64,000 nucleotides of DNA, taken from assembly GCA_904063045.1 (NCBI GenBank), contig CAJFCJ010000005.1:1457167-1521166 (forward strand), in the 5' to 3' direction. Positions within the stretch are counted from its first letter, which is position 1, and each line of letters begins with the position of its first letter. The notes beneath the pieces are model-generated. The model saw only the letters and a list, made by a program, of their open reading frames with translations, was not told where the DNA came from and ran no database searches. Below are positions 23,789-34,524 of the stretch, in pieces. Source of the stretch: Dimorphilus gyrociliatus. Its lineage: Eukaryota > Annelida > Polychaeta > Dinophilidae. The position numbers and the translations under genes are program-made.

Positions 23789-25593
23789 ATGAAACGGTTT
23801 TTGTTTTCATTTTATCTGTTAATATTATTATGTAACGGAGAAATGCTACAGTCTGAAGAGGAAGTTAAGGTAAAACTAGAAGAAGTGAAATTGTAAACTG
23901 TTTATTTACGTATGTTTTTCAAAATAGGAATTTCTTAAATACTACAATTATTTGAAAGAAAAAAATACGAATTCTCCCGATGTTCACGATATTATTCTTT
24001 CGGAGCACGATTCCTATCAAGAGGCTCTAAAATTATTTCAAAGACGCTTCAATTTGAGAGAAACAGGGAATTTAAATCCTGAAACGCTTGAAGCTATCAA
24101 TTCACCCCGATGTGGATTTCCTGATTACAAGGATACACCCCTTAGTAGTAAAAAGCCAAATTCTTTTACTCTTAATGACGAGAAATGGAACCAACCAAAA
24201 CTATCCTATAAAGTTGTAAAATACTCTAACAAAATAGATAAAACTCTAATCGATTACAACTTGGATAAAGCGTTTCAAATGTGGGGTGAGAGGATTTCCC
24301 TGGTTTTTGAACATTGTAAGGATTGTGATAAAATTGACATAGAAATAAAATTTGTTAATAGATCCCATGGTGAGTACAAGTTCTGTGTAAACTTGCAATT
24401 TAAGTAATAGTATAAAAAGAACTAAACTGCTATATTGATTATAGTTAAATATTTTTTATCTATAGTATACAAACCTATTTTAGGCTTGACTCTATAAACA
24501 GTTTACTTAGTTAACCAAGTATTTACCTCTAATAGGGGATCAAAATCCTTTCGATGGTCCAGGCAAAGTGTTGGCTCATGCTTTTTCTCCAGAAAATGGT
24601 GATGTTCATTTTGATGACGAAGAAGAGTGGACTTTTACAGGAATAGAGGGAGTAAACTTTTTTCAAGCAGCTCTTCACGAAATTGGACATTCGTTGGGTC
24701 TGCTTCATTCTGAAAATAATGCTGCTGTCATGGCCCCCAAGTACAGTGGATACATAAAGGATTACACCCTGCATGATGACGATATAAAAGGTATTCAAGC
24801 ACTATACCCAAGAGATAGCAAGCCAGGAGATTTAGACCCTAACATATGTGACGAAAATTTTTTGATAAGCGCCACAACATCAACTCACGACGGCCACAGG
24901 TTCTTTTTTAGTGGCAAATGGGTTGTAATAATCTTTAATAATGCTTCAATTAAAATCGAAAAAATCAAATACATTTTCAAAGGATTTGAAGGAGATCGTG
25001 TGGATGCTGCTGTGTATTTTAATGAGAAACAGTATCCATATAATCAGAGGACAAGATTAATGGTTCTGTTTTCCAAGAATAAAGTACATAAGTTTGAACG
25101 TGACTTAGGATTTGATTTCTATGAGGCATCGAACTATCCTAAGAAAACGTCACAAGATTTTTCAATAGTTACTAATAGGGCCGGAGTAGAAGAATTTGAT
25201 GCAGTAATGGCTATCAACAAAACTCTTTTATTTTTTCGTGATAGCTATTTTTGGGAAGTTTCTGATGAGCAAGTGTCTGGAAGAAAACATATAAAAGATG
25301 TTTGGAAAGGTGTTCCATATCCTATTAGTTCTGCTTTGAATTATGAATATAAAGGAAATTATTATTTTTATTTTTTTAAGAAGCACAGTTATGTTCGGTT
25401 CAACACAAAAACTGGCTCAGTGCATAAGGATAATGCAAATCCTTATCCAAGAAATAGTCAAAAGCTGTGGTTCTCTTGTGAAAAAGTTGTAACTCTAGAA
25501 GAGAAAGCGAACACTGCTAGTTGTATTTTTACATATTCTGTTGGCCATTTTTATTCATTGTTGGCAGTTTTTTATTTATTTTATTCATTGTAA
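23789..25593 (+). CDS. Matrix metalloproteinase with hemopexin domain and hydrophobic C-terminus
   Basis: Zinc endopeptidase of the M10A family. It has a signal peptide (MKRFLFSFYLLILLC) and a propeptide with a cysteine switch, SPRCGFPD. The catalytic domain contains the metal-binding HGDQNPFDGPG region, the zinc site HEIGHSLGLLH and the Met-turn AVMAP. After the EIQALYPRD-like end of the catalytic domain come a short linker and a four-blade hemopexin-like domain bounded by cysteines (NICDE to WFSCEK). The last 20 residues are strongly hydrophobic with no charged tail, as in GPI-anchor signals, so the enzyme is probably membrane-attached. No furin RX(K/R)R site is seen between the switch and the catalytic domain. 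Three exons are visible: 23789-23869, about 23929-24369 and about 24535-25593. Confidence 0.93.
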
Positions 25594-25791
25594 GTTATAG
25601 AATAACTTGTTGAACACAAAAAAATTATATTGTCCATTTTGATATACAGTATTATGCCAAGATAGTACTTTTATTTATATATTTATGGTAAATAATATCT
25701 TAGTATGAGTAGGAGGGAATTGAAGCAAGAACAGTCATTGTGATACAGATAAATTTTTAAATAGCATCTTCGTAACATCAACTAGAAATCT

Positions 25792-28700
25792 TTAACAATC
25801 ATTTTCTTCTTTTAACTCAGGAAACAATTCCGTTATAACGTCATCCAGTAGGAGGTATGACAGCTAAGAATTAAAAATAAATAAATAAAATTATTTATAA
25901 TAAACTTTTTCTTACCTGTTTATTTAGTTTAGGCTGTTGAAAGAGTTCAAACAGTATTTTTGTATCTTTCTTTATTTTATCTTTTCCTATGCCAATAGAA
26001 AATATTTCTAAAGTAAAAAAGAAAGGAAAATTTAAAAAAAAGTAACATCTCAGTGAAGTCTTACAATAACTTTTTATCGTTTAAAGAGTATTGTAAACTT
26101 CTATTATAGGTATTATACCAATTTTAGTAGTTAAAGGAATATTTGCTTACTTGGAATGGAATCTTGCAATTCACATAGTGTTTTTTTACATCTTTCTTTT
26201 TTTTCTTCTTCTGACCTATTAATGAATGTATTTCAATATATTCAATATAAAAAGCACATTATTCCTACCTTGGAAAATTATTCTCATTGAAAAGAGTATC
26301 TTCTAGCATTTTTATTAATTTACTAAGTTGATTTTCATGAAATACATAGTCAAGTTTTTCACCGAGTTTATAATCCATCAAATTGTCGAAAGTGTTTTTA
26401 AGAAACATCCTAGCTACAACGAAGAATTGTAAAATCGCCTGAGATACTCCGAAAAGATATTTTGCTGTAATGGCAAGACTTATTAAATAAGAAATTTGAA
26501 TATAATAAAATATATACCTAAGTAAAATATAGCATCAAAAACACTGTTGATAGATGGTGCTAAACACTTGTCATGTTTCTGCTTCATATGCGGCTGCAAA
26601 CTTGAAAAGCTAGTTTCAAAGCTCGTTAAACTGGCACTCTCTGCATTGTTTTCATATATTGAGTTAACCATCTGTTAAAATACAAGATAAATAAAAATCA
26701 CTTAAATAATGATTATATACTTTTTCGCTTGATATGGAAACGGCGTCAGAATCAGAGTCGTTATTCCTACTGTAACGAATTTATTTAAGAAAAAACTGAT
26801 AATAATATTTTAATCATACCTCGGTTTAGGCTTTCCAGCTTCTGTACTACTTACAAATGAGTGTAAAAATGATTCCAGATGTTGACCTTTTTCTTTCACT
26901 AACTTCATTGCCTTGGTTCTAACTAATTTACCAACATCATTAATATCAGGAAGAATACTAGATGTAAATTTTGAATTTGACTTTAGAAAAGTGTGTAATA
27001 ATTCTGATCCCTTGAGAACGGGTAAAGTGAGTAAGTTTTGTAAATATTCTTCAAATTCTTTCTTTTTAGAAGCCAAGAAATCCTTTCGACTTGTCCCGAA
27101 TGTTTTTTTAGGCGGCAAGTTCAAATTAGGTGGAATGTTATCGCCTGAAAATTTTATATATTGATTTTAACCTCTATTAATCGAACTTTTACCATGAAAT
27201 TCTTGTAATCTAGACTCTAAGACATAAAATTCATGATATCGTCTTTCAACTTTCCACATTGGGGGGTCGCACATTTCCTCTGTAAATAAATTTAACTTAT
27301 AAATCATCTTGTAAGATAAAATAAAAGAAACAAACTGTCTGTACAAGGAAAATCCAATCTGTCAATTCTTCTTAACTCTAGGACAAATGTCCAGAACGGC
27401 TTTTTTTCCTGATCATACTTTTCTAATATGTCGACTATGCAAACTCTCCAGTTGCTTAAATCATGCAAAGGAGAGGTAGCTTCCATTACTTGATCACTAA
27501 ATTCTGTTCCATCTAATCTGTCTTCGATTCCCTATATTTAAAAGAATAAATAATTCACAATTAGTAAAAAATATAACAAACCATTATTGGATCCGCTTCT
27601 TCACCTCCATAGTCAATTAAGTCATCAAGAGGCTTTCCATCCATAACTGTAATTTAATTATTAAACGGAATGAAAATTAATGCAAACAATGGATATCTAC
27701 CATTTGTGGTTCTGAAAACTCCTTTTAGTCGATTACTTATCTTTGACAGACCTGCATTTTCCGCTTTGGCTTTTGAATTATTTCTGAAAAAAATGATAGC
27801 AATGAATATTTGAGAAATTTATAGTTCGGGGAAGGAAACGATAAAATAATCATAAAATATAGTTTTTTGATAAGCACAATAATAGGTTATGCTTCAGGTT
27901 CAAAACAGATAATGGTAAAAAGCACAAAATTAAAACTGTTTGAGTTCAACACACTCTTGCAATAATGGAAGATCGGTTAATTAACCACAACTTGTCTAAG
28001 AAATCTTTTTAAGATTACCTAAATCTACGACCAATCTCATTCTCTGTCAATGATTCGCTAAAAAAGAGTAAATTTTAACATGCGAATATAATCCATAAAA
28101 CAATGAATTTGTCATTGTAAGTCTTTTCAGTAAAACGTGCAAAGAGAGTCATTCGTTATATCTAATTGAAAATTACGAAAATGTAAAACCTTGAAGAACT
28201 CAGGCTATCTGGTTTTTTCAATCTCTCGCCACAAAGTAATTGAAAATATTCGTCACTATGATGAAATTTCGGAAGAAATTCTTTTTCCAGAATGGTAATT
28301 GTATATTCATAAGCTCTGGTGAAAATATAAAAGTCAGAACCATATTTTAAGTGTACAAACATTTCTCTATTGTACCTAAAATAAGCCGTAGTTGTTTGCA
28401 ATTTAATAACATCTTCTGGAGGACCATTTGCAACTGTTTAAATAACTAGTTAAAACCTGAAAGTTTTGAAGTATCTAATACATTACTTTCTCGAAATTCC
28501 TCAATAATTTCCTCATCAAATGGTATTGATCCTAAAACGTCTCTCTGCATGAAACTTTCAAAAAGTTGCCTCACGTCATCATGGATACATTGTAGATCCT
28601 CTACCTTTAGATCAGGTCTGATTAGATTTTCATTCAAATTATCTGCAAAATTGTACATGACAAGATATATGACCCTAACAATTTCCAAAATATACTAACC

Positions 28701-31564
28701 AGCCAGGGTGTAGAATTGTAGAAAGTTAACGGCCGCTTCTTTTTTCATAAATTGCATAAACAAATAAAAAATTTCTTGATCTTCTCTTATCTCTTTTAAT
28801 TGTAAACTTAATGACTGAAAATTAAAAAGGGATTATTTTCCGTTAAAGGATAAAATTACGTATATTACTGATTTTTTAGTATTTCTGGGTTTTGAGAAGT
28901 TTTGTAGAATTGGAGTCATTTCTGGACGAATGTTACCATTATCAGTATTCTATAATAAATTGATGAGCCATTTTTAATAAGCAATGTTAAAATAAAAGAC
29001 ATTCTTTACTATATGGTACTTACTGTATCAGAGCTAAGGAATGTCAGTAGCAAAAAATTAAGAAAGTCCTGAAAGAAAAAAATCATGAATGTTAAAAGGA
29101 GAAATAATTTTTACATACAGGATTTGCTAAGACGTCCATAAGTGGAAGCAAAATAAGACCAGCCAGGATTTCCCTCGCAAGTGTATATATAGGCCTGAAG
29201 AAACAGAAATTGATAAAAAGCTAACTTTTTTGGAAACTTAACCTGCAGTGTAAACTTTTATTGGGTAAAACCAGAGGGAAAATACCATCTAGAATTTTAC
29301 GAAGATATTCACTCTCCGCCTTTCTGGTATACATGGCCTTATGTAGGCAGCATGGTCTGTATTTTTTCAAGACAAACTGCTGAATATCCTCATCAACATC
29401 AGAATTATAGAGTTTTCGGGCATTTAAGTAAAAGTGAAGGTGCTGCAGGGTTGTTTTGAGCAGTTTTTGTAAAATTAGAGAAGGAATGTCGATCTATTTC
29501 AATTGACGTCTTTATAAGCATTTTAACATGTAAAACAAATAACTTTGATTACTTTTTGACTTCTCCTGAGCACGGCTGCAGTGATGTGGCGCATAATAAC
29601 TCTCAACTCATCAACAAATGCCTCATTTTTACTCAAGTCACTATATTACAAGATATTTAAATTAGTTTTTTTATTTTATTTAAATTTTATACATACTTGT
29701 ACCAAAGATTATATACATATTTTTCAAGAATTTTGTTGAATAGCTAAAATCGAAATTTTTCGTTTGCTTTTACTATATCAGTTTAAAGCTAAGAGTAACT
29801 TACACTTTCAAGTGCTTTATCTATTCGTTTGGGAATTTTCAACCGAGTCCATGGCTGATAAGTGACTAGAGTTGGCTCTACAGACATATGCCTCCTGCAT
29901 TTTTCCTTATCACAAAAAGGACATACTGCCGGTAGGTGAGATTCTGTGGAGTCCTAAGTCAAGAACAACAATCATAAATAAAGCTGTGCCATCAACAGCA
30001 AACAAACCTTTTTCTGGCGTACTTTATTAAACAAAAAATTAGGGAGTAACGTTGTAGGGCTAAAAAAAAGTATAACAAGCAATTTAAACTGTTTTTTTAT
30101 GTCATCTTTTTATTCAATTAACCTTAACGAACAAAAGCATAGGGCAGCTCCAGCAAGGAATGATACTACAATGTAGAATAATCTTTGAGCACTGAAATAA
30201 AAAATAGCGTAATAAATTAGATAAAAATTAAATTCAAAATGATCATGCTTTTTATGTTGTTTCATTTTGTAACTTTCCCAATCAGTGAAGAGAGTAGTCG
30301 AAAGCCTATCATTTTGGTACCAGGTATAGGTGGTTGTCAATTGGAAGCAAAATTAACTGACGATTTTGAAGGTGACAAAGATTGCCATCATGAAAGAGAA
30401 TGGTTTCGTGTATGGGCAGATGTAGCACAATTTTCAAGTATGTCAAAGGAATCAATTTGTCTTCAAAAGTATCTTAAGCTAATCTATAACGAAACCACAA
30501 AGATATCTGAGAGTCCAAAGGGAATTAAAACTAGAATTCCGGGATGGGGTGAAACAACCACTTTGGAATATGTTGATCCTTCTTGGACTGCATGGATTTG
30601 GGGCAATTTAGGAACTTATTTGTCACCTTTAGTTAGTAGTTTACTTGCTCTAGGATATAAAAGAGGCCGAGACCTTAGAGGAGCTCCATACGATTGGAGG
30701 AAAGGTCCTCACAGTCAGATTGACTTTTTTATAAAATTAAAAATCCTTATAGAAGAAACGACGAATCTTAATAAACAAAAAGTTGTCCTTTTTAGTCATA
30801 GTTTGGGAGGAATATTCACTTTGTATTTTCTTCAAATAATGCCAAGAGTTTGGAAAGATAAACATATCGATAATTTCGTGGCAGTTAACTCTCCGTGGGG
30901 TGGAACTATCCTAAGTTTACTCTGTTATGCTTCTGGCTATAATTGGGGAATACCATATGTTGACCCTCTGTCTTTGAGAGTACTTCAAAGATCATACGAA
31001 TCTAGTTCTTATGTTTTTCCGAACATGAATTCATATAGTAAAAATGAAAGCTTAGTTTTAACACCTTCAAAAATTTATACAATTGAAAATATCGAAGAAT
31101 TTTTTGATGATATTGAATTTAATAGAGGAAACGAGTTTTCATATAATGTGATGCCTATAATTAAAATGTTGATGCATCCGGAAGTCACAGTTAATTGCAT
31201 ATATAGTAGTGGTATCAAGTCTCCTGCAAAACTCTCTTATGAACAAGGCTTTCCAGATGAACAGCCAAAATTTATCTATGAAGATGGGGATGGGACACTT
31301 ATCACAAGAAGCATGAAAGCATGTGAAATATGGAACGGCGAAAAAAGTCATCCGGATTACAATTTCTATTTACACCATGTTCCAGGTGTAAATCATCATG
31401 ATATTTTATCGAATAAAAATTTTTTGAAAATTCTAAACATTGTAATTGAATGAATAAATAATGATAAATATTTACCTATAAATTATAACGGATATCAACA
31501 CAAGAGCAATGAATGATTTATTAAAATCTAAGTTCTCTTGGAACCAAACTGCAGCATCCGCCAT
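25792..31564 (-). CDS. SNX14: Sorting nexin 14 (PXA-RGS-PX-nexin C)
   Basis: SNX14 is an ER-anchored RGS-PX sorting nexin that tethers ER to lipid droplets and supports lysosome/autophagosome clearance. Exon 1 (31476-31564, start MADAAVWFQENLDF) and exon 2 (from 30191) splice in phase to give two TM segments. Next come a cysteine motif VCPFCDKEKCRRH, a PXA domain and an RGS domain (28160-28800; EFLPKFHHSDEYFQLL). The PX domain follows (about 27150-27530), ending in FLASKKKEFEEYLQ; a basic linker KEKGQHLESFLHSF matches human SNX14 closely. The nexin-C domain ends with LLLDDVITELFPEL and the stop at 25792-25794. More than 15 introns are small, except intron 1 (30192-31475), which contains the antisense phospholipase gene. 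Confidence 0.93.
30239..31453 (+). CDS. Lysosomal phospholipase A2 / LCAT-family acyltransferase, nested gene
   Basis: A 404-residue, single-exon ORF similar to PLA2G15 (lysosomal phospholipase A2, human 412 aa) and LCAT. It has a signal peptide (MIMLFMLFHFVTFPIS), the oxyanion-region VPGIGGCQLEAKL, the RGAPYDWR block, the nucleophile elbow FSHSLGG, the acid residue in DGDGTLITRS and the catalytic histidine in GVNHHD. It would hydrolyse or transacylate glycerophospholipids in the lysosome or outside the cell. The gene lies wholly inside intron 1 of SNX14 on the opposite strand: 47 bp separate its ATG from SNX14 exon 2 and 22 bp separate its stop from exon 1. An AATAAA overlaps the stop (31453-31458). 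Lack of introns in an intron-rich neighbourhood suggests a retrocopy origin or intron loss. Confidence 0.92.
   Translation: MIMLFMLFHFVTFPISEESSRKPIILVPGIGGCQLEAKLTDDFEGDKDCHHEREWFRVWADVAQFSSMSKESICLQKYLKLIYNETTKISESPKGIKTRIPGWGETTTLEYVDPSWTAWIWGNLGTYLSPLVSSLLALGYKRGRDLRGAPYDWRKGPHSQIDFFIKLKILIEETTNLNKQKVVLFSHSLGGIFTLYFLQIMPRVWKDKHIDNFVAVNSPWGGTILSLLCYASGYNWGIPYVDPLSLRVLQRSYESSSYVFPNMNSYSKNESLVLTPSKIYTIENIEEFFDDIEFNRGNEFSYNVMPIIKMLMHPEVTVNCIYSSGIKSPAKLSYEQGFPDEQPKFIYEDGDGTLITRSMKACEIWNGEKSHPDYNFYLHHVPGVNHHDILSNKNFLKILNIVIE
31453..31458 (+). terminator. Polyadenylation signal of the nested phospholipase gene
   Basis: AATAAA begins at the last base of the stop codon, so the transcript would end within or just past SNX14 exon 1 in antisense. 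Confidence 0.5.
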
Positions 31565-32753
31565 TTTTGTTTTTTTACTATGTCGTTTTTTCGTAAAAGT
31601 TTAAAAATTTTTAGATTTTGCTCTATTTTATTACAGACTTTTAGATTATTCACAAAAATTTAAAGAAACAATGAAATTAAAAATTGTAGACGGCGCTTAT
31701 GTCAAAATATCACGTGACTAGGTGGAAGCTACCTAAACTTTCAAAGAATCTCGACTAAAAGTTCATTCTGGTGTAAGTACGGTATGTAGACAGCTTTTAT
31801 TGAAATAATATATAAGTTAACATAAATAACATATATATGATGGTTAAGTTTGTTGAAGAATGGTTTTAGTAAATAAGAAATTGCTTGATTGTGTTTAATT
31901 AATCGTTTGCTATTTATTCTCTACTTATCTAATCTCTACTGTATTTTTTGGTACTGTTTAAACAGCTTTGTACATTCTCAGTCGTAAATGTATGACATAT
32001 CGTAATTTTGCTCGTATTTACCAGTTTATTGTATTATTTAATTATCCATACAAGTCTCCTGTGGCCTAGTTATATTAATAAAAATAAAGTTCATACCTTA
32101 TTTACCCTCTACTTTACCGATCTTTGTAATATTGATTAGAATTAAGTTTATGTCTGGCAGTCACTTTTAGTATCTTGAGATAAGTAAAGACTAATTGGTG
32201 ATAAATAGTTTATTATTAAAGCCTAAATTAATCTTGCAAAAATGTCCGAGTGTTTTCGTTTTTCAAGTATACACAGGTCTTTTGTATGAAATATCAGGCC
32301 GTTGTCAACCGCTGAGCGATCATTCAGTCACATTCAATAACATACGTCGTACTAGATCATCATTCGGATAGTAATCAAATTTTTTATGCAGTAGCTTATC
32401 AGCTATTAAAAGTATTTTATTTCGTTTAATCACTAACAAAATTATCAGCTGATAATTAATGACCGCTAATCGAATACCTTTCTTCCTTTTCCTGGAGAAA
32501 AAACCTAAGGATTTTATTATCCGATTGGCGTCTATTTATAAAAATGATAAAATGAAAAAAAATTTTCACTTGTTTATATTTTTTTAACAGAAATCACTAG
32601 TGTCAAACATATTTCAATAAAAAATTTTATTTTTCCTGTGTTAAGTTGTAGATATAGTTTTAATCTGGACATAATCTTCTTGTAACTTAGTTATAAGCCA
32701 CACTACTATAGATTAGTAAAGAAAAGTAATTAATAATTTCTTCAGCTATTGAA
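31565..32753. other. Intergenic region between SNX14 and the TNFAIP8-like gene
   Basis: About 1.2 kb holding the divergent upstream regions of both genes. No ORF is supported. A palindromic E-box/GATA element is listed separately. Confidence 0.55.
32441..32456. promoter_or_regulatory. Perfect 16-bp palindrome: E-box flanked by inverted GATA motifs
   Basis: ATTATCAGCTGATAAT reads the same on both strands, placing a CAGCTG E-box between two GATA half-sites (TTATC and GATAA). It lies about 300 bp upstream of the TNFAIP8-like start. Function is inferred from motif content only. Confidence 0.35.
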
Positions 32754-33329
32754 ATGGCGGACGAAAATGCGAATGAAAGTTCTACGTCGAAGGCTCTAGG
32801 CTTGAGGATACAAAAGAAGCTCTTGGGAAAAATGAGTTCAAAGAAGATAGCTAAAACATTCATTGATGACACTTCAGGAAGAGTTTTAGATCGTTTATAT
32901 TCTATTGCTCTTGAGAGATCAGGGAAAAAAGCAGCGGATAAAGTGTTAAAGAACTGTATTAAGATTGCTGTCAAATTAGCAATTCTTCACCGAAATGATA
33001 TTCTCAGCAAAGGAGATCTGCAAAATTTAAATGAGGTGAGAAGTAAAATGAGAAATTTATGCAAAACGATAATATCCTTCCATGATGTCGACTTTACATA
33101 CGATTACAAGTTTATGAATCACACATTAAATGCTATTTGTGTCAAAATAACAGATGTTTTAAAGAGACATTTAACTGATAAATCTATTCAAAGGGTTCAT
33201 CATGTTTTCACGTTCTTTATGGATGAAGAATTCATGAATGAAGTATTCAATTCTAGCTCGAAATACAGATCCCACTTGGATAAGTTGGTGATCGAACTAG
33301 ATTTACTCTTAGAAACAAATAGTCTCTAA
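32754..33329 (+). CDS. TNFAIP8-family (TIPE) lipid-transfer/apoptosis regulator
   Basis: An intronless 191-residue protein matching TNFAIP8/TIPE across its length (human 198 aa). Blocks KKLLGKMSSKKIAKTFIDDT, VKLAILHRN, CKTIISFHDVDFTYD and KRHLTDKSIQRVHHVFTFF are family hallmarks. TIPE proteins form a TH fold of six helices around a hydrophobic cavity that binds phosphoinositides and other lipids; they regulate immunity, cell death and migration. The start ATGGCGGACG is in a good context. A single member is present here, and which vertebrate paralog it corresponds to cannot be told. Confidence 0.93.
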   Translation: MADENANESSTSKALGLRIQKKLLGKMSSKKIAKTFIDDTSGRVLDRLYSIALERSGKKAADKVLKNCIKIAVKLAILHRNDILSKGDLQNLNEVRSKMRNLCKTIISFHDVDFTYDYKFMNHTLNAICVKITDVLKRHLTDKSIQRVHHVFTFFMDEEFMNEVFNSSSKYRSHLDKLVIELDLLLETNSL

Positions 33330-34234
33330 AAAATACCTTGAACAATAAAAAAGAAGGAATGAACACGTTACGAGATTTTCCAATTTGATATTGTGTTTAT
33401 TTTTTCAAATTACACAAGAAGTTTGTTTGCTATGGCTTTTAATGTATTGCTTCAAGTTTTTAAGAACTTTTTTTGTTTTTATAAATTTTCTAAGTGTTGT
33501 ACATTCCCAAACTATCTCAACAAGCAGAATTTTAACTCTTTAATTATGTTCGTAAGATAAATTTGTTACTGATTTTATTGCTTTTATTTGCATGAATTCT
33601 CATTTATACATGTAAAACACTTAAGAGAGAGATGGAGTCGAGTTTATTTTAAAATATCTAATGATGACGCTATAAATTATGCTTGTAATTTGTCTTTTTA
33701 TTGAATACAATATCTAAAAATTTATATTTAATAAAAGATCCGGCTCGATGAAGAGAACACATTTTAATTTATATTACAGATATTGACTTGAAATCATATC
33801 TTCATCAGATATTTTAAGGCCTATTAACAATAACTTTAATGATTTTAAGTACTAATAAGTGGAATATTATCATATCTAAACAGGAAATCTATTAATTTAG
33901 AGATAGTTAATTTAGTAGCTTGGACAATTTACAAAGTCCTTTACTATATCAATCAATATATCCTCCATTACTTGGAAGTAACAGGAGATGTACTTTAAAA
34001 CTATACATATGCTGCCTTTGTAGGACGCCGCCAAAGGTCAAACTAGTACACCTACGAACAGAAATCTCCCAACTGTAGATAAATCGTTTTACACGAATAA
34101 TAAATTAATATTAAAAGGATTTTCAAGTGGACTAACGATTGATTATTCTTGAAAAATTTGCGATAAATTAACTGAAAGAGTGTTTATGACTTTTAAAATT
34201 CTTTTAGGAAGGCTTGAATCACCATTTTTTAAAT

Positions 34235-34255
34235 AATATATAAATATATATATAT
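34235..34255. repeat. TA-rich simple repeat
   Basis: Short imperfect TATATA tract upstream of CASD1. Confidence 0.6.
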
Positions 34256-34287
34256 TCATAGATGGGAGGAGTAAAAGTCAGCCAGAT

Positions 34288-34297
34288 CGCGCCACTT
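34288..34297 (-). promoter_or_regulatory. CTCF-like motif upstream of CASD1
   Basis: CGCGCCACTT (reverse AAGTGGCGCG), about 230 bp before the CASD1 start. It shares the longer string GCGCCAC(C/T)TGTC(A/G)TTA with the site just upstream of the Dispatched gene. Confidence 0.3.
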
Positions 34298-34524
34298 GTC
34301 ATTAACTGTTCGGCGTCTTTTTATTATGCAAATAAAACAATAAATTTCAATGAATAATAATCTGAGAAGTCCTGTGACTGTTAATAATGTTTATCGAAAT
34401 TTAATACGGTGGAAACGGACATTGGGAGTAGCTGTCAGATTTTTTGAAAATATTATTAGAAATAGGAGTATGGATCCAGGTTTTGGTACTTTCCTTGTCT
34501 AATACGAAAATAGCGGCGAAAAAC

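Larger units (their letters stand above)
33330..34524. other. Intergenic region before CASD1
   Basis: About 1.2 kb of AT-rich DNA with no supported gene. It contains a TA-rich tract at 34235-34255 and a CTCF-like motif at 34288-34297. Confidence 0.55.

Noticed and set aside
19363-31564. A functional lipid-homeostasis gene cluster (LDAF1-like, SNX14, LPLA2)
   Set aside because: The genes are interspersed with unrelated ones (spliceosome, proteases) on both strands, so chance adjacency is the simpler reading.
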